Shown: positions 11,901 to 26,000, counted from the stretch's first letter. The stretch is 64,000 nucleotides of DNA from Acanthaster planci (GCF_001949145.1 NW_019091458.1:708039-772038); one strand, 5' to 3'. Translations and numbers: made by a program. The notes: generated by a model not told the origin, from the letters alone.

Positions 11901-14577
11901 TTTCTGGAGTGCATCTTCGTATGGAGTTCAATCGTGGTTTGAGCGGAAATAGGTCTCCCGTATGGTGCAGAGGCCTAGGATTGCCCATAAACCACAATTT
12001 GCTCTTAATTTCTCTCTCATTAGAGGACTTGTGGCTGAAGCATTTGAGGGTTTGTAAAAGTTACCAGTGTGAACCAAAGCAGGCCTCTCAGGGTAAAACT
12101 GAGTACAGCAATGTGTCTTGCGCATTGGGATAAAGGCATCATTGTTCAAAATGGCGATGGGCTTTGGGGGCATGTCACCCAAAAGGTCATCCAACTTACC
12201 CACAGAAAATTGATCAGAAAGAGAAAGAAGGTAAGTTAAGTGTTCATTTAATATGTCTTGAATATCGTGGAAGTCCTAAATAACCTTTCTCCTTTTTGTT
12301 TTTGATGGATGTTTGTTTTAAAGTTATGTATACATGCGATCCGCTCCGCATACGAAGGACACTTGTTAAATAGAAAACCATCATTATTTGCTCACCAGTG
12401 AGTCAACAGTGTGAGTGTCATATGCCTGCCGGGGGGGTCAGAGAGATTGAGTATTCAAATCTATCTCTTTTCTGTCTTTATCAAGAACCGTCCTTTTTCA
12501 TTTACTGGTATTTTGCTAAAGATGACACATTGTGTGCAATGAGAGATATTAATGTGTATTTAGTGCGTCAAACACGACCGCATTAGGCCGATTTCGTTGT
12601 TTAAATAAGCGTGGAATAATTTGGAATGAGTATTGACTCAAAGGCAATCTGGTGAGTTTACCAGGCCTAGAATGAAAAAAACTTCAGGTAACAGAGAATG
12701 TCACTGCGAGTGTGTTGTTGTTTGTTCCCGAAACCTCTGTGGGTGTTCCTAGGTGTTATACTCCACCCGCCTTTTATTGGACTCTAAACAAGCCCGTAAA
12801 ACAGCGATGCTGACGCGTAATGTGAGCCAACTGTCCAACTAGTTACTTTTCAGTATAGACGTGAATGCGTCGTTGTAGCGAACAATTCAATTAAAAGAAT
12901 AAAAGACACAACAGGAAGAAAGAGAGAAGGAATGGATGAAGACTGGATGACTTCTTTTTTTTTTTTTTTGCAGATTAATCACGTGGACTGTGATTTCCTG
13001 TTTGTTTCTAATCCTTGGAAATTGCTCGCTTTATATGTTTCTGCGTTAACGTGTATTTGTAGCTATATAGGCTGGTTGGGTGTAACGAAAAGTTTTAACC
13101 ATATTCAGCTCACTGTGTAAATTCTTCCCTAAATCAACAAAATCCGCCCCCGAACCCGGACCCACTAATCCTCGGCACAGCAGTGACTTTTGAAAACCAG
13201 TCATTATTTTGACCTCATGTACAGAGTTGCCAATGGTTGAGATGAAATTCGTCAATGTCTGACTAAAAAGTATAGTTGGCACGATTTTTCTTAACGTAGA
13301 CACCCAGTTATTGCACACTGATGCTGCTTCCAGTCTAGACTGTAGTCGCACAAACACGTGACGGAAAACTGTATTTTAATTAAAGCCTGCGCGCATGCGC
13401 CGGTCAGTATATACTACACGCGCTTGCGTCGTTCGTGTGCTTTCAGGGAAGTTTGAAAACGAATTAAGCTTCTTTGCAGGAACCAAAACGGGAATAATGG
13501 CAAAAAATATGACAGGGCTAAAACAGGAGACGGATGGAAAAATTGTCACTAACATAAAAATGTTTGTACGTGAAATATGAGTGAGCACGAGAGTGCATAA
13601 GTTGTCCAAGTTTACGTTATTATTCCTTGGGCAGAAAAGCTTGAACAGTTTTCAGTACGTCATTTCGATTGGTTGTTTCGATTGGTAAATCCAGGGGCAA
13701 GGTTAGCTAAAACTGAAAATTGAAACAGAACAAGGCAGAGGGTTAAAACAACTTTTTGAAAGGGAAATATGAAGCCCATTTCAAGATTTCACACCTGATT
13801 ACTACCAACTCCACCTCGATATATACGTCACTGGGCAGTTTTCTCTCTGAGAGACAATTGCCGTTGCGAGGGGGGGAGGCAGAGGACTTGAAGGTGCTGA
13901 AAATAACCAACTTGCTTGAAAATACCTCGGAACTTATCCCTTCCATGATGTAACTTTTCTGCCAATAGATGTTTTGGCCACTCCCGGAAATATCTTCCGT
14001 CGCCCGTGATGAGTGGTACTATATTTTGTACAGAATCTGTTTCATTCCTTAAAAAAGAAGTATCATCGATAGGATTGCCAAATTACTCACGCATGCACAT
14101 TGTCTAACATATATGCATATAAGGCAGTGGTTAGAAATGGAACCAACGTCTGTTTGCCAAGACGCATGTTCACCCCAAATAAACGTCATCGAAAAACGTG
14201 GTAGCGAGAGTTCATTTTCATTATGAGAAAGATGTTCCGTATTTCCATCATATCCAGAATAATGACCGGAACAAAACATGCGTAAAAAGACATTCCCAAA
14301 CGTTGTTAGAAAATTCTGTCTTCTAGTACACTTCAAAAAAATTGTCATAACGTTAATAGTTTCTTTAAGGAGAAAGCTGTTATAAAATGTTCCCAATCCA
14401 TAGTTACTTCAGATAAAAGTTGACCATTATTGGGGAACAAGTTATCAAAGTGTGTCAACAATTAATTGACATAATGACTAACGCTAAGAAAAATCTTCAA
14501 TTTTTTTCTGTGTGCGAAAGGTTTTTGAAACTATTTTTAAAAGTGCATGTCTTTGACGAGTTTATCCAAGCAAGAGT

Positions 14578-14590
14578 GGAACTCGAACCT
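14578..14590 (-). other. tRNA B-box-like word (possible SINE relic)
   Basis: On the minus strand this reads AGGTTCGAGTTCC, one base from the RNA polymerase III B-box GGTTCGANTCC. No cloverleaf is apparent, so it is only a hint of a degenerate tRNA-derived repeat. Confidence 0.3.
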
Positions 14591-16384
14591 GAGCCTCCAG
14601 GACGGAAATAATACAGAAGCTGCAAGCAGTCGGCAAACCCGCCTCTCCGATGCACGGCAGTTGGAATATTGGAAAGGCTGAAGGTAAGAAGACGGTTTAG
14701 TACAAGAGCTGAGGGTATTTTTACAGTTGCAAAAGGACGACAATATTTTTAAAAAAGAAAGAACATCCACCATTTGTTATCGAGTAAAACTTGCCATGAA
14801 AAAGTTGACTCAAATGTTACGTCGAATGAACCACGACTCCACAATGTCATACGCGTTGTAGTGCGATATCAATGTAGTCCGCGACTGATACTACGCTGAC
14901 AAATGTGTTAACATCAGCAACATTTGAAGAGAACCTAAGGTTTAAACCGAGACGCCTGACATGGAAATGTCCTCTCTTCATTTCCTATATTTGCAGTTTA
15001 AGAGTTTCAATTTCATTTGGGGAATCCCCACGTTTCGATGACATCACTAAGTGGGATCAACTTCTTCATCTGAAACTTCAGGGGAATTCATCAAAGATGT
15101 CGGTCTGCTAGTATGGCAGTATAAATTTGTCATTATCTTGACTGATAAGACGAGGCGTATATAGCTAAAGTGGATGAGACCGCCCGAGACGTGCAGGCTA
15201 CAAGCACTCTGACTCATCGGGGAGAGTAGCAAACGAATACAACTCAGAAAAAAACCTGGCAATTCCCCCTCTCTGCATTGTGGACGCTTTACCAACAAGA
15301 AGGGGTTACAACAAAAGAGGCAGTTCGTTGTGGTCGTATAGCCACGGCCCTAAAAAGGCGATCGCGGGGAACATTGAATGATCTCGAGGAGGTTTTTAAG
15401 GAGCTGCCGACTGTTCACTTCAAGGCGGCGGTTTTTCACCTAATTAAAAGGTTTTATAATCAGCGGTGTTGCCGACTGTACATTGAATTTCCCCGTCGGT
15501 GTGGGATCTGTCGAATCATATCGGTCAGTTGGAGACTTTGCTTCGCAGCCGCGTGTGACTGCTGTTAGAGTGTCAAGTTGGCGTACTAATCTTGCGGCGT
15601 GCACTTTTTTTCTCTCTCACGTGCCGGTGGGTGAAGGCATGCTTTACGTCCGTGAGCTTGTCTACTGTTGCAACTCATCACCAAGATCATTTGGGACACC
15701 GCAAGGGGCAAACAGCCAAAACAAATGTTGGTAAATTTCTACTGGCAACAGCTAGGAGGGCTGACTGTTACTACCTTGACTCTTCCCATTAGACTACCAG
15801 CTGTGCTGGGTAAATAACATCGCCGCGCTTCTTTCAGCAGGGAATTTTTTTCTATAAAGTGTTATTTGGCAACGGCTCGCCTCACCTTCCGAGGAATTAT
15901 ATTTTGAAATGGATTCTTCGCCCGAAGAACAAGATCCCATGCTGGCCGGCGGTGGTACTGACTGAACGAGCCCCGGGGCTGCATCGCTCCGCCCGGCGTG
16001 TGGGCTGGGCAGAAACCCGCCCTCGAGACCCGCTAAACTCCAATAGATACAAGTGCCAATCACGCTCACGGAGTCTGTGGAGGAAAGAGAACATTAGTAA
16101 GAGGAAATCACGCCAACCACCGGCACGAGTCCGTAGCTTGGAGGTAGAAGTTAAGTTTCCTCTCTTCAACAGTGTTTGTCGTCGGCTACAGAACTGTGAT
16201 CTAAGAAGACTGAATGTGATTGGAGTCTTGTTGGATGTCCAGTGAAAACACCGCATGCGATCGAGAACTTTGGCGGCAGGGCAGCGATAACCTACCAAAC
16301 CTAGGTCATTCTCGATAAGGTGACCATTTTTTGCAGGTCTTTCCACTCACGTCACTTTGTCAGAGTTTGCAGACTCTCGCAACT

Positions 16385-16410
16385 TGACGTCGTCTGACAG
16401 ACTGACGTCG
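16385..16410 (+). promoter_or_regulatory. Paired TGACGTCG (CRE-like) sites upstream of Wnt10
   Basis: TGACGTCG occurs at 16385-16392 and again at 16403-16410, about 400 bp upstream of the predicted start of transcription. The word is one base from the CREB/ATF palindrome TGACGTCA. The 18-bp spacing puts both on a similar helical face. Binding is an inference. Confidence 0.35.
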
Positions 16411-16783
16411 ATCCTCAACCCATCATCATCGCCTGACCATCTCGTCGTCAAGATCAGCCTCCATCATTCGCATCCCTCAGTCCTACACGCAGCACGGGAT
16501 CTGTAACATTTCTCTTCAAGACTACACGACTGTAGGTTTACTCGCTGATGACGAGTTTGCGGTTTTTAAACTCACCTCTGTACTTTATCGAAAGGGAAAA
16601 ATCGACCCGTCGACTTGACTTTTTTTCCCTTGAAAGTAGGTCTTCCAATCTGCAGTCCGCAAGTTGAGTACGGAAATAACACTGTCACCGGGTAAACATC
16701 AGGTGTCACATAAAAACGTCCACGGAATAACTACTCCACGAGAATAAAACATAACTCAGCTAGATTTAGTGGATTGGGGATCG

Positions 16784-16818
16784 TATAAAAGGCCTAGCCG
16801 GCTATACATCACTCATTC
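16784..16818 (+). promoter_or_regulatory. WNT10: Core promoter of Wnt10: TATA box plus initiator
   Basis: TATAAAAG occupies 16784-16791. An exact initiator word TCATTC (consensus TCAKTY) lies at 16813-16818, with the likely +1 A at 16815, 31 bp downstream of the first T of the TATA box. That is the standard distance. It predicts a 188-nt 5' leader and excludes an in-frame upstream ATG at 16769, which would lie 5' of the transcript. Confidence 0.6.
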
Positions 16819-16869
16819 CAAGACTTCAAACTCAAAAACTTACCGAGTGTTCTTTTCTAACTGCTACGT

Positions 16870-16878
16870 ATGTTGTAA
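16870..16878 (+). other. Two-codon upstream ORF in the Wnt10 leader
   Basis: ATG TTG TAA is the only ATG between the predicted start site and the Wnt start codon. It is out of frame with the Wnt coding sequence and ends 124 nt before it. Such minimal uORFs can lower or tune initiation at the main start; here that is inference. Confidence 0.5.
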
Positions 16879-17002
16879 AAACCCCCACGGTGAGTGTGGA
16901 ACCTGTTCTGAGAGACCACTCCGAGTAGCGGATATTCCAGTTGACGTAATCGGGAGTTTCGTCTTGATTCAGCGGGTGGCGCGGCACTATCTCCGCGGTA
17001 AC

Positions 17003-17064
17003 ATGTGCTGGCCGGCCGCAGTGAGGTGCGCGCTTGTGATCTTGGTGAGCCTCAGCACGCTAAG
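17003..17064 (+). CDS. WNT10: Wnt10 coding exon 1 (signal peptide)
   Basis: ATG with A at -3, then [20 protein letters not shown], a short n-region and hydrophobic core typical of a secretory signal. The exon ends ..AAG before a GTAGGC donor, leaving two bases (AG) that join with A at 20433 to make Arg21. Assignment rests on three points that agree: exact phase match to exon 2, signal-peptide character, and a TATA/initiator promoter 188 nt upstream. No homology is visible in such a short exon. Confidence 0.75.
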
Positions 17065-20000
17065 GTAGGCCAATCGCCATCTAATCCATAGTTTCCATCG
17101 CTATGGGGAACCCCCATTGACAGGTGATGCTATTCCCACAGGATTCCCATTTCTTAAATTCCATTTTGAACAAACCTGTCATAACTTTTACAAGGTACTC
17201 TTAATTTTAAGGTTTTGTATTTTCTTTTTGTAATTATTACAAGGTGTTTTTCTTGGCCTCGATGAAAGAGGGTATTTTTTCAGAGAGGAAAACAAGTTCG
17301 AGGGACGAGAGCCAGGGGGAACTATCGCGTCCCAGAGCGGCGCGCCACGTGTCAATAAAACAAGGCTATAGTGCCATTTCTATGTTACGGTATTAAATGC
17401 CACCCGCACATTGCCAAACAAGGCCTAATTACTGAGTGTATTACGATCAAAACAGCTTTTGTGTTCCCAGTCAGGCTGTGTTTTGTTTTGGTGGGAGGTT
17501 TCTTGATTACGGCCAGGCATTATTTTATCGTATTTGTTGGACAGTCCATATGGAATTGTAATTACTATTAGTTCAAATTGGCCGAAGTACAATCGTAAGA
17601 ATAATAACTCAGATTGATGAGATGGAACTTTCTTTACCTTCCATTTTCTACGCTCCTCAACAGTGCTTTTATTTTGTTTGCTAGCTAGCTTTTCGTGAAA
17701 ATGTAACCCCTGACGATGACATCGAAACCAACTTAAGTGTAGTCTGCAGGAAATGTAGCCTTCGTTGGTCGAGGTGTTGATACTGTCTTTTTTTGGGGGG
17801 GGTGCAAGTCTTATGAAGAGAGAGGCAGGTCAGCATTTTCAGGATAACTTTCGGTTGTTAAACTCTAAACATTGAATTTCATAATTGCGCAAATTAATGT
17901 GAGCATACGGCCTATTGATTTTTTAGCCAGTACATGTACTACTTGAAAACCCAAAAGCATAAATTCGGAGAAGAATGTAAATAGCCGTCGTCAGATGAGG
18001 GCGTTTATACGAGAGAAAATACGGTAGCCAATGGTAACACCGTGACGCCTCAGTCAGGATGCATTGACGTCCACCAGGAGTAGTTTCCTCCTGAGGGATA
18101 AGACTTTGCTACTTCGTCAGCATCCAAAAATATGCATCTAAAGCAATTTTCACACGAAACGTATGGCTCAAAAGGTGTGGCAAGCGATGACCACAAGAGA
18201 AACACTCTACGCCACCCAACTTGCCATCACAAAATGATCAGATTAAGGCTTAAATGGAACCATGGGCAGCAATCTCGGAGGAAAGGGGGTGCTGTGCAGG
18301 GAGGCTGTATTGATTGATTCTCCTGAAGTATTTTTGATGCCTTCAGAAAGCTCATATATGTGTAGAGTAAATTATCCCACGCCCCAATCTGCGTAGATAA
18401 TTACTGTGTCTATCTCTAAGATGTCAGGATTGAAAACGAACAGAATAAACTCGGTATCTTCTTAACATTTCCATTGTTCTTACGTATTGTGGTCTATATG
18501 ATTTACTTGTCAGTCAGCAGTCCTAAAGACAAACCATGGTGTTAAACTCGCCCTGAACACTAAACGTAAACATGCAGGGCTCTTTAAAAGGATGATTCCA
18601 AATGGACAAGTTCGCAATTTCATATCTGCAAATTGAAACCGCCTCTCCAAGAAAGCAGGTCTGCCTCCAAGTAAAAATCGGCTATTTGTTTGTTGGTTGT
18701 TATTTCCATGAGTGTGGCCGTTTGTGTGTTTGAAGATGTTGGCTCTTTTCTCAGGGTAAGAACCCAACCGACAGAGCTCAAACTTGCTCGAATGGGACTC
18801 GAACTCACGACTTTTTGGGGGGCAGAAATAAACGTCCAAGTTGCGAAGGGTACTCATGTCATCGCTTTGGCTGCAGTTACATGAAATACAGATCCCTTGG
18901 CTGCGTCTCATTTAAATTCTGCAAGGGGAGGGGCAAGCTTTGACCAAGGAGAGGGGAGCTAACGTAGCCTACCGTCGTGCCAACTCAATGAAATAGTTGG
19001 TTACTTGATATCTGAAATGTTCATGATGCAGTGGTGGATCAAGGATTTTTTTTGCTGGGGGGCGGCTCGGGAATTTTTTCGTTGGGGGGGGGGGTAACTA
19101 CATAGTGTCATTATTCGTGAAGCCATTTCTCTCTTTGTTTTGTCTTTTAACCGTACGTGCAAAAAAGGACCCGTATATGGTTTATGCTTGTTAGGCGGTC
19201 TTCTATGTTTTACTTAGGCCCCTAAAAATGGCAGGGGGGGGGTTGCCCCCACAACCCTCCCCCAGGACTTGCGCCTGTGGTGGGTGACAATAAATTTGTG
19301 AATTTATAGCATCTTAGTACATGTGTATCTTCTCTCTGTTGAGATGGTTAACTCTTCATTTATGTAATATCGTTTCTATAGAACCATTTGTACCAGAAAT
19401 TGTCACATCGTGCGATCATGCATTAGATACTCCTCTGTAAGTTTACAAAGAACCTGAGCAGGGTTTTAGCTGTGTATAATAGCAGTGAAATAATTATGTC
19501 ATATTTAAAGGAGAAGTGTAATGTTGCCAGGTTATAGCGGGAGGCAAAACCTAGGTTCAGTGTATTTCTTGATTTGATCACGGTTGCCCTCCAACTTGTC
19601 TTGATAGTGAACTCAACCGGTATGTATGTGCATCGATTTCTTCAATTTTATTAGGGCAGCTCTTAATTTTTGACGTATTAGATTACGTCAAATAAAACAC
19701 TTTATCTACAAAAGCATGAACCCGTTATCAAGAGAAATGGCAAAACCAGCTTCACAGAAGTAGTTTTTATGCACCTGGGTTATTATGCAAATTGATGTTA
19801 ATTCGTATTACAAAGGAAAATTGTACATTTACTATGAGGCTTGGTTACGGTTTATGTTATTACTAAAAACGCACCACTGGTGTGTGTCTTGTACAGAGAG
19901 TCGAGGTTTATTCGTTGAAATATTTTACAGAAAGGCTATCGTAGGAAAACGTAATTTTTAAAAATATGGGTTAAGACCCTAAACAAGTAACCAAGTTACC

Positions 20001-23000
20001 GTCATTCATTACAACCACACACCATGAATCTTTATCTCACATAATTAATTTGGCAGAGGTAGATCTGCATTTTTCGAGAGGCAGCTATAAGATCGAAAGA
20101 AAACCATTTCAGGGGTTCCGGGGGCATGCTTCCAAGGAAATCCGTTAAAGTTAACGCTTCCTCCTGAATCCCAATTACTCATATTAAGAACAAATATTGT
20201 ATTACTCTGAAGCAAACATTTTCAATCTATTTATCAATTTACAATTTTCAGTCACGAGTTTAGTTAGCATGCAGAAACCTCCATCTTCGCCGGATTCGGT
20301 ATATTGTTAGAAATGCAATACAAATTGCCAAGTTTTAGCCCTGTTACCTTATGTTTATTTTCAAACCATGGCCTTCTCTAGGGAATTCTTGAAATTACGT
20401 CATATGTTTTATAACTATATTACCTCTTGCAGACGGGATGGGAATGGGGCAAGCGCTATTTACACCAGTAACGACATGTCCAAGCAATCGCTGGCCGATA
20501 ACCGACCCGGAAGCAGCTTGGACGGCAGCGGTGGTGGGGCTAACGGCGAGCTCTCCCGGTCGTCCAGGACGATCTGCCGATCGTTTCCCGGTCTGACGCG
20601 CAAGCAGCTGCAGCAGTGCCGACGGGCTCCCGACGTCGTGGCATCGGCCATCAGCGGCATACGGATTGCCGTGGACGAGTGCGCCAACCAGATGAGGGAC
20701 CAGCGATGGAACTGTTCCAATTTGCAGACGAAAAACGGCAATCCCTACACCAACGTCATGATGACGCGAGGTAAGCCAGTTTCTTCCATTGCTGATAATT
20801 TCCACCAAATACCAGAGACAATTAAGAAAAGAGACACAGTCATTTTAGCATATGCAATACAGAATGAGAGGCTTTTCAAGAAAACCAATTTGTAACAGCT
20901 GCAGATATTCATATTGATGAGAAACCGAAATTGTGCTACTCTACTCTGCTTTTTTTTTCCGGTTTGGGTTATGACATTACATTACTTGTATAACACAATA
21001 CGCTAGTGGTAATTTTGGACGGTAGACCTACTGCCGACCATTTAGTTTTTACCAGACCTTTCCCATCTTTGTAGACATATTCATGGCAAAAAGCCAGTTA
21101 TACTGTAACAATTCAATTTGGTTTAATTTGAGAAACCTGCAAAACCTGACACTAGCACCTTTTAATCATTAATACTATTCCTCAGTTGACCTCACAATGA
21201 ACTTCAACTAAAATTGTCGGGTAAATTTTGTCGAGAGCTGGAAAGTGAAATGAGCAAACCGCTCCCCAGTATTTTTTTTCTTTCACCCACGCAACTATTT
21301 TAAAAATTCTTGAACGCCTAAGTTACCTCGGAAAGACTGAGAGAAATCGTTGAATTCCAGGTGTTCTCCAGTATGACAGGACATTTTTTTCTCCATGGCC
21401 GTTTGTTGCCGGGCGCGTGAAAGCCACCCGTAATTATAGACGAAAAACAACGAATTTGTTAGGAATAAATCCTGGGGAATTAACCGGTTCGGAGGCGACG
21501 AGTGATGAGATCCTTGCGGGTAAGTCTCCCGCCACTGGGACGGCACTGATGTAATAATGCAAATTACCTGTGACTCAGACAATAGAGCCAACCCAAGGTT
21601 GACAGCATTTTTTCTTTACGTACCGGAGTGTCAAACCGAAAATGTTGCCAAGCCGAGTTGCTTACTTTGGTCAGTTGCCGAATTTGCGTCTTTTTCATTC
21701 GCGCACGACCCCCCCCCCAGTCCTGCAGGATTGTTGGAGACTGTAATCATTTCGTTGATTTTTGAGCCTCTAAACAGAGAAAGATGCCGTCACATCATTT
21801 CATTAAACATCATTTAATGAAGTCACTCATGTCGTTTCTCGCCCTCTTTGCTATCGCGTTGTTTTGGGAACTCGTGCGATTATCGTATTTCCAGGAAAAC
21901 ATGACTTTAAACTTGCGTCAGATATATGATTTCACAAAGCGACAGACCAAAAAAAAAAAAAGGGAATTCGTATGAGTCTAACATAAAATATTTCTAATCT
22001 AGCATCCTTACAAAATGATTAATTATATACATGTATTTATATCTCATTCTCAATTACCATTGGGATTTGTACGCAGTTTCATACCATACAGGTTGTCCAA
22101 ACTTTGAAATTGTTTTCGCTTTGATTTTTTGTGAGTGTTCTTTAAAGGACACTTCTCGCTGGCAGTGCCCGCATGATACTTATTCTTTGAGTTTAGTTCT
22201 CCTGTTGCCGTCGATTTAATCACTACAAAAAGTGCGTTGAACCCCAAGACAAAAAGTATATACATGTTAGTGAAAATAGAAAAAAGAAAGAAAGTTACAC
22301 GTCTACGTGTAAAGGGTTGAAGAATGGGCCAGTAACATAACGTAATGCTACAGAAATGTACAAAGCAAACAAATGCATATTTTATGTGTCGATTTTATCC
22401 ATCTTTTGCTGAGCGTTTTGAGGTTTTCATTAAAAAAAATCGAGCATAAGTATGAATAACGTTTTCCAAAGGGTTTACAGTGGAATTCCGTCCTGCCTTT
22501 TAAGGTCATTCTACGAGACCTCCATTCAGTTATTCGCGAGTGACATTTCGCGGTTACAACTTCCTCACGCTGGCTGGGTTCCACTAACTCGCCAAAGGCT
22601 CACAATTTGGGCAAATGAGCGGATATGATCTATATTCAGCGGGGAAATGAGTCTGACCTTGACGGTGAGCTATGGCACCCTTTGCCCGGAGGAGGCGCAT
22701 CACCCTTAATCCCTCCTGCTCAACTGTCGCAGGTGTCTTGCTTAACAACTTCACTAAGCATTTCAGGGGCATTTGTTTGTAATTGTGTGTAGTAGGCGGT
22801 ACTGTTTTCGCTCCAAAAAGCACCCTGATAAGCGAACGTGCATGCCGTCTGCCCCGGACATGCGTGTGCATAATTATGGGAAAGTATCGTGGAGTACTTG
22901 CTTGGAGTTGTCGTGGATCAAACCACAATCATACGACTTCGCTTAGGCCTACCGACAACTTCCCCTGAATCTGCAAGTTGGGGGACATTGATCATGAGCG

Positions 23001-26000
23001 AGGTACCATGATTTTTATCATAAATCATAACCAATTTCAATAGCTTTAAGTGAATCCCTCTTGGTTAAAAAGCAATTATGACGCGCGCATTACCACTGGG
23101 AGATCGTTTCCTGACATGGTATTAATAGGAGTAATTACCAATCAAACGGACGCATAGTGGTGGCTCTCACCAAAGTCTAACATCTGACCAACCTCGTGAT
23201 TCGACTAATGTTTCCCAATCTGTCCCATCATTCTTGACCTTCGCGATGTATTCATCACGATTATCGTGTTAGATAAACCACACCGTGGCTTACCGCACGC
23301 TCGCGCCTTTCTACGCGTCGCCTCAATGTGGCCAGCCTTTCCCTGAGAGTTCTGTCGATAATCGTAGGGGAGTGTCCTCATGGAATTGCGCAGGATGATC
23401 CTACCCTGCAAGCCCACGTCTTTCAGTGCGACAAATGCTACACCGATATCGCGGCGTCAAGGGAAATTCTGACTCAAAGACTTGGCAAAGGGATCTCAAG
23501 GTTGTCTCGAGGGAGAGAGATGCGAGCGGGAGCTCAGCGGGGTGCCGCCCTTGCGAGAGGAGACGGGCGATGGGGCACCAGACGGTGTGTCGATTCCCCC
23601 AAGATCAGAGCTCAATTTGTAAGGGGTAGGGGGCCTACTCTCCTTCGTTTCTACAGGGGGACACTGGATGAGTTTGGTTCAATATCAAACAACATGAGTC
23701 TCTCTCTTGTCTTCCAAATTTTAAACGTGGCTCCAAGCTTGAGGAAGGCATTATGTTCGCCAGTGATTCTCTAAACTTCCAGTCGTTAAGAAAATCGTGC
23801 AATCAATCTATGGGATTTGAATTCCTTTCAGGGAAATCCACAACAGTCGGGCTTCTTCCAAAGTTTCAGGGACGCAACTGAGCGAGAGATGACAGAAATT
23901 TTAAACAGACCAAAGAAAAAGACACCAAGATATTAGAAAATAGCTTGCACAGCACACATAAAACTAAGTCGCGTTCTGAATTTACCACTTTATCCTCTTT
24001 TCTTTTCACCGAAATGTATTATCTCCAGTCATATTTTCTTTTCTCACGCGGCTGACTTGATCATTAAGTTTATGAAGTTGATGCTGTATGAGTCGACACG
24101 GATATTCAAGTATATCGACGGATTGGCGATGATTCACCTGAGCAGGTACCAGCGTGACGGCAGAGTACCAGCTGCCATCGTTCCTCAACCTAGGTGTCAT
24201 TGCCGTGAGCCGACAGCCGAGCCGACGTGTTTGTGCCTCAATCCGAGTCTTGACCTTCCCAGGCGCCAAACCTAAAAAGGTCACAATTCACCTCCAGTAA
24301 CGTAAGGGGGGGCTGGGTTGTTTATGACTGACTGTCTTCAAAGATGCTAAAATTGGTAACGAATTCTAATAACATTTAAAAGCAGTTCTTAACTGCTTGA
24401 GATTGATTCAAAATTAAAGGGCATGTACTCTAAAAGTACTTGAAGTATAGGCCCATACATGGATATGTCCTGATTACACCCAGGCATACATTTCTCGGTG
24501 ATACTCATGTAGACTCCTGTGTTGACAACCTCAGAACAAAAAAGGTTGAGAACAGATAAATGTCAATGCTTTCAAAACGAATTGTGCAAATAAAACGTCT
24601 ATTGTGCATTTTCTTGTAATATCTTGAAATATTGCAGGAAATCCTGTAGAAACCTTTTGCGGAATACAGCCGTTACAATTTCTTTCCCTTTTCCGACGAA
24701 AACAATAATATCTGCTCTTGCAGGGCGTTGTGGAACAAAAGGCTGAAAAGTACTGTCGTCCAAACGATTCACTATTTGAAAAATGACTTGAAAAGACAAA
24801 TGAATTATTATCAATTCAATTGTCCTGCTTATTCCATAAGAAAATATGTGAGCTTGATTTCTAAAAAAATGCAGATAATTACATATACATATTTAAAAAA
24901 AGAATTGCTATATGGGAAGGCCGAAATATCAAAACATCGTACAGAATAGATGTCAAAAAATAAATTAATAATTTGTCACAAACTCATTGAAGTCGAGGGA
25001 GGGGGCTACTTAAGACAATAACGCCAAATAGCCTAAGTCAATATTTTCACCTTAGTGGGACAGGGCGACGTACAAGTACACACAGCGCGTAGGTAAACAC
25101 AATTCCCCTCTAAACTGTTTTTGTTTTTGAAACTGTAGCGCTAGAGTATCCAACGGCGCCTCCACCAAAAAGTCTAATCACCCCCTGCTGGCATGAGAAC
25201 CGCCAAGTTGAGAACTGAAGGGCGAAGAAGGGTCCCTCTGGGCTTGGTAATCAGCGGGGCAAGTCCCATAATGCACTATATTGGTGCCCGCTACACAAAC
25301 TCACACGATAATTGTTTCTGTTTTCAAGCGACACCAGTAATCGCTCAATGATGTGTGGTCGGAAAATGGTAAATTTTGGGCGACATGTTTTTACTATGTT
25401 GCTTATCAATTTTGTCTTAGGCCTATGTAATTACGTTAATAACGGGCAGCACCCAGTGTTGAAAAGTACCCCTCCTGGACGCAAAAATCAAAATTTCTGT
25501 CTCCAGTTATTGATAGTTGACCGCAGCTAAGCATGGTGGGCAAATGGTTAAGACTGCTTCCCTGTTAAACGCATCACGGGTTTTAAGTACAGTACTAAAC
25601 ACGCAGCCAGTGTTGATTGACCACGTCGGTAATTTGCAAAAACCACACTGAAATTAATGTGCACTCGTGACATTCTGGAATTGTCGCTACAAACGGAGAC
25701 ATCAATGCCAAGTCTTAAGAGCACCACACCCGTCTCTCAGTTTCAGAAATGTCTGTAAATGTATGATAAAACAACAGCAAACGGTGCTATATGACAGTGA
25801 TAAGTCTGGCGTCAACTTGAAATTCCAAAGACGTTTGACGAACTTGGTACCACTCTTTGTCTGAATTCCTACAGCATATACAGAGGAACACATTAATAAA
25901 ACTTTTTGTCAAAATGTAAAGTAAAGCTTGTACACATTTTTTGTCCCCTCCAAAATATCCCCAAAATGAACGACGAAGGCCTTTGTTCCAACAAGACCGC

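Larger units (their letters stand above)
1..16783. other. Gene-poor, repeat-rich region upstream of Wnt10
   Basis: I see no exon with recognisable protein similarity here. Open frames are short (up to about 170 codons), on both strands, and several are explained by inverted repeats that give similar peptides on opposite strands. The stretch contains several fold-back or MITE-like elements, listed separately, homopolymer G/C runs (near 80-135, 410 and 9840), and direct dispersed repeats. The part just before 16784 is presumably the Wnt promoter and proximal regulatory region. Distal enhancers could lie anywhere here but cannot be recognised by eye. Confidence 0.7.
17065..20432 (+). other. Wnt10 intron 1 (3.4 kb)
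   Basis: GTAGGC donor and a CTCTTGCAG acceptor. Contents seen are a minus-strand B-box-like word at 18794-18806 and a G-run MITE-like element at 19030-19286. The rest is AT-rich without recognisable exons. Confidence 0.75.

Noticed and set aside
16769-17002. In-frame upstream ATG that would lengthen the Wnt N-terminus by 78 residues
   Set aside because: It lies 5' of the TATA box and predicted start site, and would bury the signal peptide in the middle of the protein.
23328-23774. 148-codon frame in Wnt10 intron 2
   Set aside because: No similarity to a known family, composition like neighbouring non-coding sequence and no splice support in Wnt phase.
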